A stretch of 64,000 nucleotides of DNA, from positions 186,001-250,000 of the forward strand of contig NZ_JAAIKC010000007.1 in NCBI RefSeq assembly GCF_010820665.1. Reading direction: 5' to 3'. The translations under genes were made by a program, and so were the position numbers. The notes beneath the pieces were generated by a model. That model was given only the letters and a program-made list of their open reading frames with translations, was not told where the DNA came from and did not search any database. Below, piece after piece: positions 50,395-60,429 of the stretch. Each line of letters starts with the position of its first letter. Within the stretch, counting starts at the first letter, position 1. This stretch comes from Paenibacillus sp. SYP-B3998 (GTDB lineage: Bacteria > Bacillota > Bacilli > Paenibacillales > NBRC-103111).

Positions 50395-51399
50395 ATGTCC
50401 TGGAGAACAGCGCTTTATAATTATGTTCACGCCAAGAATCAGGCAGAGTTGGAAGGCTCTGCAGCAAGTTTGGAAACATACATCTCAGACAGCGCCCATA
50501 TTCAGAATCAGGACATCAGACTACGCAAGCGGATAGAGACTTACCGAGACCGTGATGCGAAGCCGATGAGGAGTGAAACCAAGCTGCGCCTCACGGGTGT
50601 CAAAGAAACAGCGAATAGGATTATTGCGGATATCCAGCTTCGCCGTTCGATTCACTACCGTATTGGCTCTATAGATCACCTTGAAGAGCGGATAGAACCA
50701 GAGCGAGTGTTTTTAGAAGCCGTTGCGGGTAGATGGTGCGTGAGAGAGACAGAGGCTCTACATTCAGAAAAATTGCTTTCCAACTTTCTACTGGATAATG
50801 AAGGATCCTCGTACGGCGGAATCAGAGCCCCGTCTATTCCTTATATCAATCATGGTATACTCAAAGGCGCAGGCTCGGAATCTCTCACGAGAAAAATCAA
50901 ATATGACCGAGCCAGCGTCGTAAATTATGCAGAAGCATGGTGGGATAAAGCGAATCCAAAGTATGAGGAATTCGAAGTAGATTGTACGAATTTTGTATCG
51001 CAGTGCCTCTTTGCAGGCGGGGCTCCAATGGACTATACTGGGAAAAGGGCTTCGGGTTGGTGGTATGCTGGGAAACAAGGCTCACAAGAGCTATGGAGCT
51101 ATAGTTGGGCTGTTGCTCATAGCCTAAAAACTTTTCTATTGCACAGCCACCGAGGGTTGCACAGCTATGCTGTAAATGATCCCAAAGAGCTTCAACCGGG
51201 AGACACCATTTGCTATGACTGGGATGGCGACGGCCGTTACCAACACAATGCTATAGTGACGGCTAAAGATGCGAACGGGATGCCTTTGGTTAACGCACAT
51301 ACCTATAATTCCCGTAACCGCTACTGGGCTTATAAGGACTCACCTGCTTGGACTGAACGAACGCAATACAAGTTTTTTCGAGTGGCAGATGAGATGTAA
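50395..51399 (+). CDS. Amidase_6-domain protein (cysteine-type amidase/peptidase fold)
   Basis: 334 aa. No signal peptide. Amidase_6 (NlpC/P60-like) domain in the second half: catalytic Cys in VDCTNFVSQCLFAGGAPMDY (about residue 201), Trp-rich GKRASGWWY, His in RYQHNAIVTAKD and final VNAHTYNSRNRYWAYKD. The N-terminal half is charged and helical. Family members cleave peptide or amide bonds, often in spores or wall material. AAGGAGGT is seven bases before ATG 50395; the upstream in-frame stretch is the repeat array. Confidence 0.82.
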   Translation: MSWRTALYNYVHAKNQAELEGSAASLETYISDSAHIQNQDIRLRKRIETYRDRDAKPMRSETKLRLTGVKETANRIIADIQLRRSIHYRIGSIDHLEERIEPERVFLEAVAGRWCVRETEALHSEKLLSNFLLDNEGSSYGGIRAPSIPYINHGILKGAGSESLTRKIKYDRASVVNYAEAWWDKANPKYEEFEVDCTNFVSQCLFAGGAPMDYTGKRASGWWYAGKQGSQELWSYSWAVAHSLKTFLLHSHRGLHSYAVNDPKELQPGDTICYDWDGDGRYQHNAIVTAKDANGMPLVNAHTYNSRNRYWAYKDSPAWTERTQYKFFRVADEM

Positions 51400-51440
51400 A
51401 AGTAATTAAATGAAATAGAATCACTAGACGGAGGTACGTA

Positions 51441-52592
51441 ATGAGCCGCAAAATACGAGTAGGACTGATCTACGGAGGGAAATCCGGAGAGCATGACGTG
51501 TCCTTGCAAACTGCACTTGCAGTAATGAAGGCAGTAGATTTTAATAAATATGAAATCACACCGTTTTACATAACGAAAAAAGGGGAATGGAAAAGCGGAG
51601 CTCCTCTGCTGAGCCCAGCGCAATCGAAGGAAGCGTTAACTTTCGGAGGCGATTCAGCTTTAGAACCGATTGCTTCAAATGCGCTTTCACCGATCTTTGG
51701 TTCTATTCAAAGTAAAGGTGAGGTAACGATCTCTTCGACAGTATCAAGTCAAGCTAAAGCTTCTGAGCCAGGACTTGATGTCATATTTCCACTTCTGCAT
51801 GGAACGTTCGGCGAAGATGGTACCATTCAAGGAATGCTGGAAATAGCTAATATTCCTTACGTGGGTGCAGGTGTTCTTGCATCGGCTGTCGGCATGGATA
51901 AAGTAATGATGAAGAAAGTGTTCGCACAAGAAGGGCTTCCGCAGTGTGTGTTCCGTTATTTCAACCGGACCGAATGGGAAAAGAATCGTGCTTACCATCT
52001 GATGGAACTGGAAACAGCGATTGGATATCCATGTTTTGTTAAGCCTGCCAACCTGGGTTCAAGCGTAGGCATATCCAAGGCCCGGAATCAGGAAGAGTTG
52101 ATTGCCGCGGTTACTTTCGCTTTCCAATATGATCGGAAGGTCATTATTGAGGAAAATATCGACGCCAGAGAGATTGAGGTAGCCATACTTGGCAATGACG
52201 AGCCGCAAGCTTCTGTAGCGGGGGAAATCGTATCTTCGAGTGAATTCTACGACTACAAAGCGAAATATATGGATGGCAAATCAGCGATGGTGATCCCTGC
52301 GGACATTCCAGCAGAAACGGCTGAGCACATTCGGCAGCTTGCGATTCAAGCCTTTCAAGCGGTCGACGGAAGCGGTTTGTCCCGCGTAGACTTTTTCCTC
52401 GGTAAATTAGATCAAAAAGTCTATATTAATGAAATCAATACCATGCCTGGCTTCACCCCTTTTAGTATGTATCCGCTGCTGTGGGAGGAGTCCGGCAAGC
52501 CTTACACGGAACTTCTGGATAATTTGATCCAATTAGCTATTGAACGACATGAGGCGAAGCAGGCTATTCAATATACTTTTGATGTGGAGTAG
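51441..52592 (+). CDS. ddl: D-alanine-D-alanine ligase
   Basis: 383 aa. Makes D-Ala-D-Ala for peptidoglycan precursors in the cytosol. N-terminal GLIYGGKSGEHDVSL, ATP-grasp region with FPLLHGTFGEDGTIQG, YPCFVKPANLGSSVGISK and VYINEINTMPGFTPFSMYP (Mg and ATP ligands, in pieces). The insert after residue 70 is slightly longer than usual, consistent with the 360-380 aa Ddl class. GGAGG is six bases before the ATG. The 105-aa gene follows after six bases and is likely co-transcribed. Confidence 0.95.
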   Translation: MSRKIRVGLIYGGKSGEHDVSLQTALAVMKAVDFNKYEITPFYITKKGEWKSGAPLLSPAQSKEALTFGGDSALEPIASNALSPIFGSIQSKGEVTISSTVSSQAKASEPGLDVIFPLLHGTFGEDGTIQGMLEIANIPYVGAGVLASAVGMDKVMMKKVFAQEGLPQCVFRYFNRTEWEKNRAYHLMELETAIGYPCFVKPANLGSSVGISKARNQEELIAAVTFAFQYDRKVIIEENIDAREIEVAILGNDEPQASVAGEIVSSSEFYDYKAKYMDGKSAMVIPADIPAETAEHIRQLAIQAFQAVDGSGLSRVDFFLGKLDQKVYINEINTMPGFTPFSMYPLLWEESGKPYTELLDNLIQLAIERHEAKQAIQYTFDVE

Positions 52593-52598
52593 ATAATC

Positions 52599-52916
52599 AT
52601 GGGATTTCAAACTGAGTTTAATTCCGTCTGCAAGTTCAAATCGGAGCAGGAGCTTTATGAACTATTGGAATACGGGCGCGGTAAAATGGTAAAGAGCGGT
52701 TTTCGTGTGTTTCCTACCGGCCAGAAGGTAATTGCCTATACCCCGAATAATCAAGCCATCGCTATCGTTAGAATTGTTGCTTCAATCGCAGAGATTAACT
52801 TTCAAGGCGAAGAAGTTACGCAGGTGGAGATGGAATTGGTGCGTAGGTTAACGGAAGAAGAGGCGCGGATCCAAACGTCTCTCGCAGATGAAATGTTTTT
52901 TGGGGATCAAGTGTGA
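52599..52916 (+). CDS. Hypothetical protein, 105 aa
   Basis: Soluble; contains FKSEQELYELLEYGRGKM, FRVFPTGQKVIAYTPNNQAIAIVRIV and EVTQVEMELVRRLTEEEARI (in part). Looks like a small beta-barrel plus helix. No known motif; I do not recognise the family. Six bases after ddl, so likely the same operon; the gap carries no clear SD, suggesting translational coupling. Confidence 0.6.
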   Translation: MGFQTEFNSVCKFKSEQELYELLEYGRGKMVKSGFRVFPTGQKVIAYTPNNQAIAIVRIVASIAEINFQGEEVTQVEMELVRRLTEEEARIQTSLADEMFFGDQV

Positions 52917-52937
52917 GCAGATTTGAAGCAAAAGAAA

Positions 52938-52974
52938 TGAGGCATCGTCCATTAAGGACGGTGTCTTTTTTATT
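52938..52974 (+). terminator. Terminator of the ddl operon
   Basis: GGCATCGTCC and GGACGGTGTC (with G-T pairs) followed by six T residues. Confidence 0.8.
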
Positions 52975-53005
52975 TGTAACTTAGGGTACTAGAGGAATGT
53001 AGTAC

Positions 53006-53034
53006 TTACACGAACTGTCGAAGCAGGCTACAAT
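53006..53034 (+). promoter_or_regulatory. Promoter of the small membrane protein gene
   Basis: TTACAC, 17 bases, TACAAT. Confidence 0.5.
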
Positions 53035-53070
53035 GGCCCTACGGGAGAGGAAGATGAGGAGGGAGAGACC

Positions 53071-53388
53071 ATGTATCAAGCTGGAATAAATCAACGTAAA
53101 TTAACGGCGTATTGGCTGTTTAACATAGGTCTAGGACTGCCTAGTCCATCTATTTTTATATTTATTATCATTAACTATTACGGGCTGATGTCTACGCCCA
53201 AGCAGCTTGAACAATATCTGGCGCTTGGGTTGCTTATCATCTACCTACTCATCTGGCTCGGCGGCAATTATTTATGCTTACGTGCTGAGAATTGGAGCAC
53301 GCGAATGGGGATGTTAGCGCTCAGCCCTTTACTCATTACCACATCCGCCTTTATCGCCTACAAAATAATTGCTTTATTCACAATATGA
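53071..53388 (+). CDS. Small membrane protein, three helices
   Basis: 105 aa with three hydrophobic segments (about 14-38, 49-70 and 80-103) and no conserved motif I recognise. GAGGAGGGAGAG precedes the ATG. Own promoter; no obvious terminator behind it. Function unknown. Confidence 0.6.
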   Translation: MYQAGINQRKLTAYWLFNIGLGLPSPSIFIFIIINYYGLMSTPKQLEQYLALGLLIIYLLIWLGGNYLCLRAENWSTRMGMLALSPLLITTSAFIAYKIIALFTI

Positions 53389-53474
53389 GGATGGTCGATT
53401 GAGGTGCATGAGCGACTTCCCGGAAGGGTAACCTAGGTAGGTCATTCTACATACTCTGCTGGAGGTCGACTCCC

Positions 53475-54464
53475 ATGATTATTCGCCTTGGGTACGTGGC
53501 AATGTCCACGGCCGTCAAGAATGCTTCCCCATCAAAGACGATGACAGCTACTAATTTCACCAAGCTGCTCGACCAAGAAGCGGCGATTCGCAAGCTAGAG
53601 CGAATTAGCGCCGAAAATTTGCACAATACCCTAAGGTTGCTTAGACATAATCGTGCTCATGATATCATGGTATACCGTTTTTCGTCCAAACTCATTCCTC
53701 TGATCGGGCATGAATTATTAGTCGGCTGGGATCCTATTCCGACATTAGCCAAGGAGTTTCAAGAGGTAGGTAATTATGTTAAGAAAAATGGGATGCGAGT
53801 CAGTTTTCATCCGGATCATTTCACGGTACTGAGTACTCCGAAAAAGGATGTCCTGCTAAAATCAGTGGATGACTTGGAGCGGCATTCCGCAATGCTAAAT
53901 GCCATGGGGTTAGGCATGGAAGCGATGTGCAACATCCATGTTGGCGGCACATATGGAGATAAGGTGAAAGCGGCGCAGCGCTTTGTACATAATTTCAAGG
54001 CGTTGCGTCCCGAAATCCAGAAACGCATAACACTTGAGAATGACGATAAAACGTTCACAGCGCTAGAAACATTGGAGCTTGCTGAGCAAGTCGGCGCACC
54101 TATGGTGTTGGATATTCATCATCATGAGTTGAATAATCATGGAGAGGTTGCACCTGAGTTGTGGCCAAGAATTTTACAAACTTGGGTGAGAGAAAAGGGA
54201 ATTTATCTGAATGAATCGGCAGTCGCACTGCCTCCTAAAATACACGTTTCTAGCCCGAAGGGCGAGAGTGATTCGAGAAGTCATGCTGACTATATCGAAG
54301 TGGATCCTCTTTTTACATTCTTACAGGCCATCGCTCCGGTTACACCGAGGCTTGATATTATGATCGAAGCGAAGATGAAAGATGACGCGCTATTTCGCCT
54401 AATGAACGACTTGAAGCAGAAAAGCGGTATTTCTGTGCTTTCGCAAGCTTCTGTTGAGTTGTAA
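53475..54464 (+). CDS. uvsE: UV damage endonuclease
   Basis: 329 aa TIM-barrel, metal-dependent endonuclease that nicks 5' of UV photoproducts. Typical start IRLGYVAMSTAVKNASPSKT, SFHPDHFTVL, NIHVGGTYGDK, ITLENDDKTFT, VLDIHHHELNN and KIHVSSPKGESDSRSHADYI (pieces) carry metal-binding His/Asp/Glu. GGAGGT is eight bases before ATG 53475. Single gene, close before the FabI promoter. Confidence 0.95.
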   Translation: MIIRLGYVAMSTAVKNASPSKTMTATNFTKLLDQEAAIRKLERISAENLHNTLRLLRHNRAHDIMVYRFSSKLIPLIGHELLVGWDPIPTLAKEFQEVGNYVKKNGMRVSFHPDHFTVLSTPKKDVLLKSVDDLERHSAMLNAMGLGMEAMCNIHVGGTYGDKVKAAQRFVHNFKALRPEIQKRITLENDDKTFTALETLELAEQVGAPMVLDIHHHELNNHGEVAPELWPRILQTWVREKGIYLNESAVALPPKIHVSSPKGESDSRSHADYIEVDPLFTFLQAIAPVTPRLDIMIEAKMKDDALFRLMNDLKQKSGISVLSQASVEL

Positions 54465-54479
54465 GATGGGATTTCCCTC

Positions 54480-54532
54480 TTGAAATGTTTGGTAAAATGG
54501 AGTACTTTGGAGGGTAAGAATGTCGAAGTACA
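54480..54532 (+). promoter_or_regulatory. fabI promoter region with an AGTACTT inverted repeat
   Basis: TTGAAA (54480-54485), 17 bases, TACTTT (54503-54508). AGTACTT (54501-54507) is inverted at AAGTACA (54526-54532), and a perfect Spo0A-box heptamer TGTCGAA overlaps at 54521-54527. It does not match the FapR consensus as I know it, so control is unclear. Confidence 0.4.
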
Positions 54533-54562
54533 ATCCATTGTTGAGAGGGGTTTCTTGCTAAG

Positions 54563-55333
54563 ATGAATCAACTATTAACCGGGAAAAATATAGTAGTCAT
54601 GGGGGTTGCCAATGACCGCAGTATCGCATGGGCAATTGCGCAATCTTTAGCAGCACAAGGTGCAAATCTAGTTTTTACTTATGAAAATGAGCGCGTGGAG
54701 GAACGAGTACGCAAACTGGCGGATACGCTCCCTGGTTCAACGCTTATGCCTTGCAACGTAACCGTTGATGCGGAGATCGATACACTGGCAAGCACGTTGA
54801 AAGAACAGTTGGGCGTCGTTCACGGCCTCGTACATAGTATTGCATTTGCTAGGACCGAAGAGCTGGAAGGCTTGTATGTCGAAACGTCGCGCGATGGCTT
54901 TGCCTTGGCGCATGATGTTAGCGCCTACTCGCTAGTTGCGGTCGCAAAGCGCATATATCCGCTGATGACAGAAGGCGGCAGCATAATGACGATGACGTAC
55001 CTCGGCGCTGAGCGTGCGATGAAGAACTACAATGTTATGGGTGTTGCCAAAGCGGCGCTAGAAGCAAGCGTACGCTACCTAGCAGCTGACCTCGGGCAAT
55101 TCGGCATCCGCGTGAACGGTATTTCTGCAGGCCCGATTCGTACTTTGGCAGCCAAAGGCATCAAGGATTTCAACTCGATTCTACGTCAAGTGGAAGAAAA
55201 GGCGCCGCTTCGTAAAACAACCGAAACGGCCGAAGTAGGCGATACAGCCATGTTCCTAATGAGCCATCTGTCCCGCGGAATCACAGGGGAAGTCATCTAC
55301 GTTGATGGTGGCTATCATATTGTCGGGGTTTAA
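54563..55333 (+). CDS. fabI: Enoyl-ACP reductase (NADH), FabI
   Basis: 256 aa short-chain dehydrogenase that reduces enoyl-ACP in fatty acid elongation; target of triclosan. NAD-binding MGVANDRSIAWAIA, VHSIAFARTEEL and the catalytic Y-x6-K pair in YNVMGVAKAALE. C-terminal GITGEVIYVDGGYHI. Start ATG 54563; AGAGGGG is 12 bases upstream, rather far. Terminated by a hairpin. Confidence 0.96.
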   Translation: MNQLLTGKNIVVMGVANDRSIAWAIAQSLAAQGANLVFTYENERVEERVRKLADTLPGSTLMPCNVTVDAEIDTLASTLKEQLGVVHGLVHSIAFARTEELEGLYVETSRDGFALAHDVSAYSLVAVAKRIYPLMTEGGSIMTMTYLGAERAMKNYNVMGVAKAALEASVRYLAADLGQFGIRVNGISAGPIRTLAAKGIKDFNSILRQVEEKAPLRKTTETAEVGDTAMFLMSHLSRGITGEVIYVDGGYHIVGV

Positions 55334-55344
55334 TCATATCTATA

Positions 55345-55397
55345 AGAGAGTGTCCTCAAGGGCTAATAGTAGCCTGTGAAGAGCACTCTTTTTTTTG
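55345..55397 (+). terminator. Terminator of fabI
   Basis: AGAGTG and CACTCT enclose a smaller GGGCT/AGCCT helix; eight T residues follow. Confidence 0.8.
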
Positions 55398-55573
55398 TAT
55401 ATAAAACCATTTTATAGTCGATTTTATGTAATTTTTATACGAAATGATGTGTGAAATATAAAAAAATGTAAAAATGTACGAATAAATTGGGATGAAACGC
55501 ACTAGTATTTAAAGCGTATAATTTACTATACTGAAACTACATAATAATTCATTAAAAGAGAGAGTTGATATAA

Positions 55574-56437
55574 ATGGCAAATGGTACACAGGAGCCGTTC
55601 GTCGTAGGAAGTAAGAGTTTTACGGCGGTGGCGATTAATACAGCTGCAAAAGCAGGGGAGTGGATCAAAAGCAAGCAAGGAGATATTAATCGAGTTGATA
55701 TGAAATATTCATCGCATGACCTAGTCACTGAAATTGACAAAGGCTCGGAGAAGCTCATCCGTAATCTCATTATGACGCATTTCCCGGATCATTCCTTCCT
55801 TGGCGAGGAAGGTGTTGAGCCTGGACCGGAGGCTTCCAGCAAAGCTCTTCAGGAGGTTAGCGATGCCGAATATCTGTGGATCGTTGATCCAATCGATGGG
55901 ACGACGAACTATGTACATGGATTTCCCTTCTATTCAGTTTCTATCGCTTTAGCTCATAAAGGCGAGGTGATTGTCGGGGTGGTCTATGATCCAACACGTG
56001 ACGAGTTGTTTGTTGCAGAGAAGGGTAAAGGGGCTTATATGCATGGCCGGAAGACGGTGGTTTCGCTTGAAAGTAAACTATCTGATAGCTTGATTGCGAC
56101 TGGCTTTCCTGCAGATCATACTGGGGCGCTGCCCATTAATTTAAAAGGTGTGCAAGAGTTAGCGCCGAAGGTTAGGAATCTTCGCTCAGGCGGCTCCGCA
56201 GCGCTTCATATGGCTTATGTGTCAGTTGGCCGATTGAGTGGATTCTGGGAAATTGGCTTAAGTTCGTGGGATGTAGCTGCGGGTTCTCTTTTGATACAAG
56301 AATCCGGAGGTATGGTAACAGATACGGCTGGTAGGCTTTATAACCTTGCTGTGCGCAACGTACTGGCTACCAATGGTCGCATTCATGATGAGCTTCAGCA
56401 AGAACTTACGGTAGCGCAAGCAACCGGCTGTGAGTGA
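55574..56437 (+). CDS. suhB: Inositol monophosphatase family protein
   Basis: 287 aa. Mg-dependent phosphatase fold: FLGEEG, WIVDPIDGTTNYVHGFP (metal Asps) and SSWDVAAGSLLIQESGGMV, both Prosite signatures. Members dephosphorylate inositol phosphates, histidinol phosphate or nucleotides, so suhB is a working name. ATG 55574 has only a weak GAGAG upstream. The AT-rich 240-bp gap before it has TATAAT near 55518 but no good -35. Confidence 0.88.
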   Translation: MANGTQEPFVVGSKSFTAVAINTAAKAGEWIKSKQGDINRVDMKYSSHDLVTEIDKGSEKLIRNLIMTHFPDHSFLGEEGVEPGPEASSKALQEVSDAEYLWIVDPIDGTTNYVHGFPFYSVSIALAHKGEVIVGVVYDPTRDELFVAEKGKGAYMHGRKTVVSLESKLSDSLIATGFPADHTGALPINLKGVQELAPKVRNLRSGGSAALHMAYVSVGRLSGFWEIGLSSWDVAAGSLLIQESGGMVTDTAGRLYNLAVRNVLATNGRIHDELQQELTVAQATGCE

Positions 56438-56455
56438 AGGTAGAAGATTTAAGTG

Positions 56456-56483
56456 TTGACAATTCATTCATTTGAAGTATTAT
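56456..56483 (+). promoter_or_regulatory. glpF promoter
   Basis: TTGACA (56456-56461), 16 bases, TATTAT (56478-56483). Confidence 0.6.
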
Positions 56484-56518
56484 AAGACTATAATTTAATT
56501 TTAGCTGCGGAGCTTAGG

Positions 56519-56624
56519 AGAACAGCAAGTATATCCCAATTGTGCGTGTAAGAACGCACATGCGGGGTAGCTTGCTGTTTTTTTATTGTTCAGAAAGAGA
56601 GGTCAAAATTGTAAGCGTTTGTAG
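56519..56624 (+). promoter_or_regulatory. glp leader: attenuator hairpin and cre-like site
   Basis: AACAGCAAG (56521-56529) pairs with CTTGCTGTT (56571-56579), with an inner GTGCGT/ACGCAC helix, and a T-run follows. It lies between promoter and glpF, the arrangement of Bacillus glp genes read through by the antiterminator GlpP with glycerol-3-phosphate. TTGTAAGCGTTTGTAG (56609-56624) is a cre-like site with two mismatches. Confidence 0.6.
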
Positions 56625-56681
56625 GCGGAGGCCGATGCATGAATTCGTAGGATTTTGGCTGTATAAATGAGGAGGATGAAC

Positions 56682-57506
56682 ATGAGTCCATTTTTTGGTG
56701 AATTGATTGGTACCATGATTTTAATTATACTTGGCGGCGGTGTGTGCGCAGGAGCAAGCTTAAAGAAGTCGTATTCGAATAGTCCAGGCTGGATTGTAAT
56801 CACAATGGGATGGGGGATGGCAGTCGCTTTCGCGGCGTTTGCAGTAGGAAAGATTAGCGGAGCCCATCTTAATCCGGCACTAACAATTGCCTTGGCGAGC
56901 ATTGGTGAATTTCCGTGGAAGGATGTACCTTCGTATATTACGGCGCAACTGCTAGGAGCCTTCGTTGGGGCAACATTCGTTTGGGTGTTTTATTTCCCTC
57001 ATTGGAAAGCAACGGAAGATCCAGCGACCAAGCTTGGGGTATTTGCAACAGGACCAGCGATTAAGAACACAGGGGCTAATTTTATAAGTGAAGCATTAGG
57101 AACGTTTTTTCTGGTGTTTGGTATTTTGGCCATTGGAGCGAATAAATTTGCAGATGGACTTAATCCGTTAATCGTTGGTTTTTTCATTTTGGCGATCGGC
57201 TTATCTTTGGGCGGAACGACCGGCTATGCCATTAATCCGGCGCGCGATCTAGGACCGAGAATCGCACATGCTATTCTTCCTATCCATGGAAAAGGCCACT
57301 CCAATTGGGGATATGCGTGGATTCCTGTTATTGCGCCAATCGTTGGCGGTGTAGCTGGCGCTCAATTTTATCGTGTTGCCACCTCTGGTAATCAAACGCT
57401 TACAATTGTGATTTTGGCGGTATTTTTCTTAGTAGCTATCGTAGTAGGTAAAATTAGCTCAAGTCAGGTTGTAGAACCGGCGCTTAAACAGAAAAAAGTC
57501 GGCTAA
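56682..57506 (+). CDS. glpF: Glycerol uptake facilitator (aquaglyceroporin)
   Basis: 274 aa, six membrane helices, two NPA boxes (HLNPALT, AINPARD) of the aquaporin fold; Arg after the second NPA (NPAR) and GGTTGYAINP fit glycerol facilitators. Passive glycerol channel in the membrane. GAGGAGG six bases before ATG 56682; the ATG at 56667 is inside it. Upstream leader and downstream glpK make the glp operon. Confidence 0.93.
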   Translation: MSPFFGELIGTMILIILGGGVCAGASLKKSYSNSPGWIVITMGWGMAVAFAAFAVGKISGAHLNPALTIALASIGEFPWKDVPSYITAQLLGAFVGATFVWVFYFPHWKATEDPATKLGVFATGPAIKNTGANFISEALGTFFLVFGILAIGANKFADGLNPLIVGFFILAIGLSLGGTTGYAINPARDLGPRIAHAILPIHGKGHSNWGYAWIPVIAPIVGGVAGAQFYRVATSGNQTLTIVILAVFFLVAIVVGKISSSQVVEPALKQKKVG

Positions 57507-57591
57507 TAAGCAATCGACTAAAGAAATATTTGGATAATTTTATTCTAGCATAGAGATAAAACAAATTCTAATTAAAGTTTCAGGAGGCTGA

Positions 57592-59109
<1,518 letters not shown>

Positions 59110-59138
59110 TGGTATAGCTTAACGCAGTAAAGAGATGA

Positions 59139-59164
59139 GAGAGCCACTGATGTGGCTCTTCTTT
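59139..59164 (+). terminator. Terminator of the glp operon
   Basis: GAGAGCCAC and GTGGCTCTTC. The stretch 59165-59420 has a TATAAT at 59338 and a LacI-like site but no gene. Confidence 0.75.
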
Positions 59165-59337
59165 GTGTATAAGAAGTTATATTTTTTATTGGGTTGGAAG
59201 GAAATGGATGAGAAAGGATAAGGGAAGCTGCTCGTATATTCCCTTGTTCGGAGGCGAAGTAGGGACGGTTGTGACTACGAGTCATGGCTGTTTTTGTAAG
59301 CGAGAAGTCAAGTCTGGTGTAAACGCTCAACATGCTC

Positions 59338-59376
59338 TATAATATGAGGTATAGCTATTATTTAAACGTTTCAATT
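59338..59376 (+). promoter_or_regulatory. -10 box and LacI-type site before the KDG operon
   Basis: TATAAT (59338-59343) followed after 17 bases by TTTAAACGTTTCAATT (59361-59376), centred on AACGTT and near-cre (two mismatches). It lies where a repressor would block elongation, so a KdgR-like LacI protein or CcpA is likely. Confidence 0.4.
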
Positions 59377-59420
59377 AACGGGCGCGCGTGCAGCGCAATC
59401 GGAATGGATGGAGAGGTCCT

Positions 59421-60395
59421 ATGACGAATCCGCAATCTCAACCGGAATATGGTCCAGAAATCGTTACCTTTGGCGAAACGATGGCACTGCTTATGCCTAC
59501 TAATGGCAAAGGCTTGGAATACTCGTCTGAGCTGCATAGCTTGTTTGGCGGGGCCGAAAGCAACGTAGCCATCGGTTTATCCCGACTAGGGACTAGAGTA
59601 GGCTGGTTTGGACGGTTAGGTAAAGATCCGCTAGGTCGGATGATTTTGAAAAAAATTCGCGGCGAAGGCGTGGATGTTTCACGAGCAGAGCTGACAGCGG
59701 ATGCCCCTACGGGACTTATGATGCGTGAAGTGCTTATGGGTAGGACTTCTGTGTACTACTATCGTAAGCATTCAGCTGCAAGCCGGATGAATCCGATGCA
59801 TTTGGATGGAAATTATATTGCACAGGCGAAAATTTTACATGTTACTGGTATTACGCCAGCTTTGAGTGAGTCTTGTAAAGAGAGCGTGTTTGAAGCAGTT
59901 CGTATTGCACGTAAACATGGCGTTAAGGTGAGCTTTGATCCCAATCTTCGTTTGAAGCTGTGGGGCATCGAGGATGCTCGTGAAGTGTTGCTGGAACTAG
60001 CGAAGCTAGCCGATATATTTTTACCTGGGTTGGATGAGCTTAAGCTGCTCTATCAGACGGAGGACTGGAATGAAATTGTGAGCAAGCTGCGTGAGTTGTC
60101 TGCCATCTCCATCGTGAAGGGTGGAGACGATGTAACTTATGTTGTCGACGCGGATACGATAACTGCTGTGCCATATTTTAAGGCTGAGCAAGTTGTTGAT
60201 ACAGTTGGAGCAGGCGATGGTTTTTGTGCAGGCTTCTTGACGGGGGTAGTTAAGGGCTACGATTATGCGAAAGCAGTACGTATCGGTAATCTGGTGGGTT
60301 CCTTGATCGTTCAAGCCGAAGGCGATTGGGAAGGCGCGCCGACTTGGGAACAAGTTGAAGCTGTTCTAAATGATGTGAAACATATTGAACGTTAG
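59421..60395 (+). CDS. kdgK: 2-dehydro-3-deoxygluconate kinase
   Basis: 324 aa ribokinase/PfkB family. Starts with IVTFGETMALLMP; LFGGAESNVAIGLSRLG is the substrate site; C-terminal DTVGAGDGFCAGFLTGV holds the catalytic Asp and anion hole. Phosphorylates KDG to KDPG for the next gene's aldolase. ATG 59421 follows GGAGAGG; the GTG at 59388 does not. 34 bases before eda. Confidence 0.9.
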   Translation: MTNPQSQPEYGPEIVTFGETMALLMPTNGKGLEYSSELHSLFGGAESNVAIGLSRLGTRVGWFGRLGKDPLGRMILKKIRGEGVDVSRAELTADAPTGLMMREVLMGRTSVYYYRKHSAASRMNPMHLDGNYIAQAKILHVTGITPALSESCKESVFEAVRIARKHGVKVSFDPNLRLKLWGIEDAREVLLELAKLADIFLPGLDELKLLYQTEDWNEIVSKLRELSAISIVKGGDDVTYVVDADTITAVPYFKAEQVVDTVGAGDGFCAGFLTGVVKGYDYAKAVRIGNLVGSLIVQAEGDWEGAPTWEQVEAVLNDVKHIER

Positions 60396-60429
60396 TCTGC
60401 GTTCTAACCATAGAGAGGTGTCGATTGAA

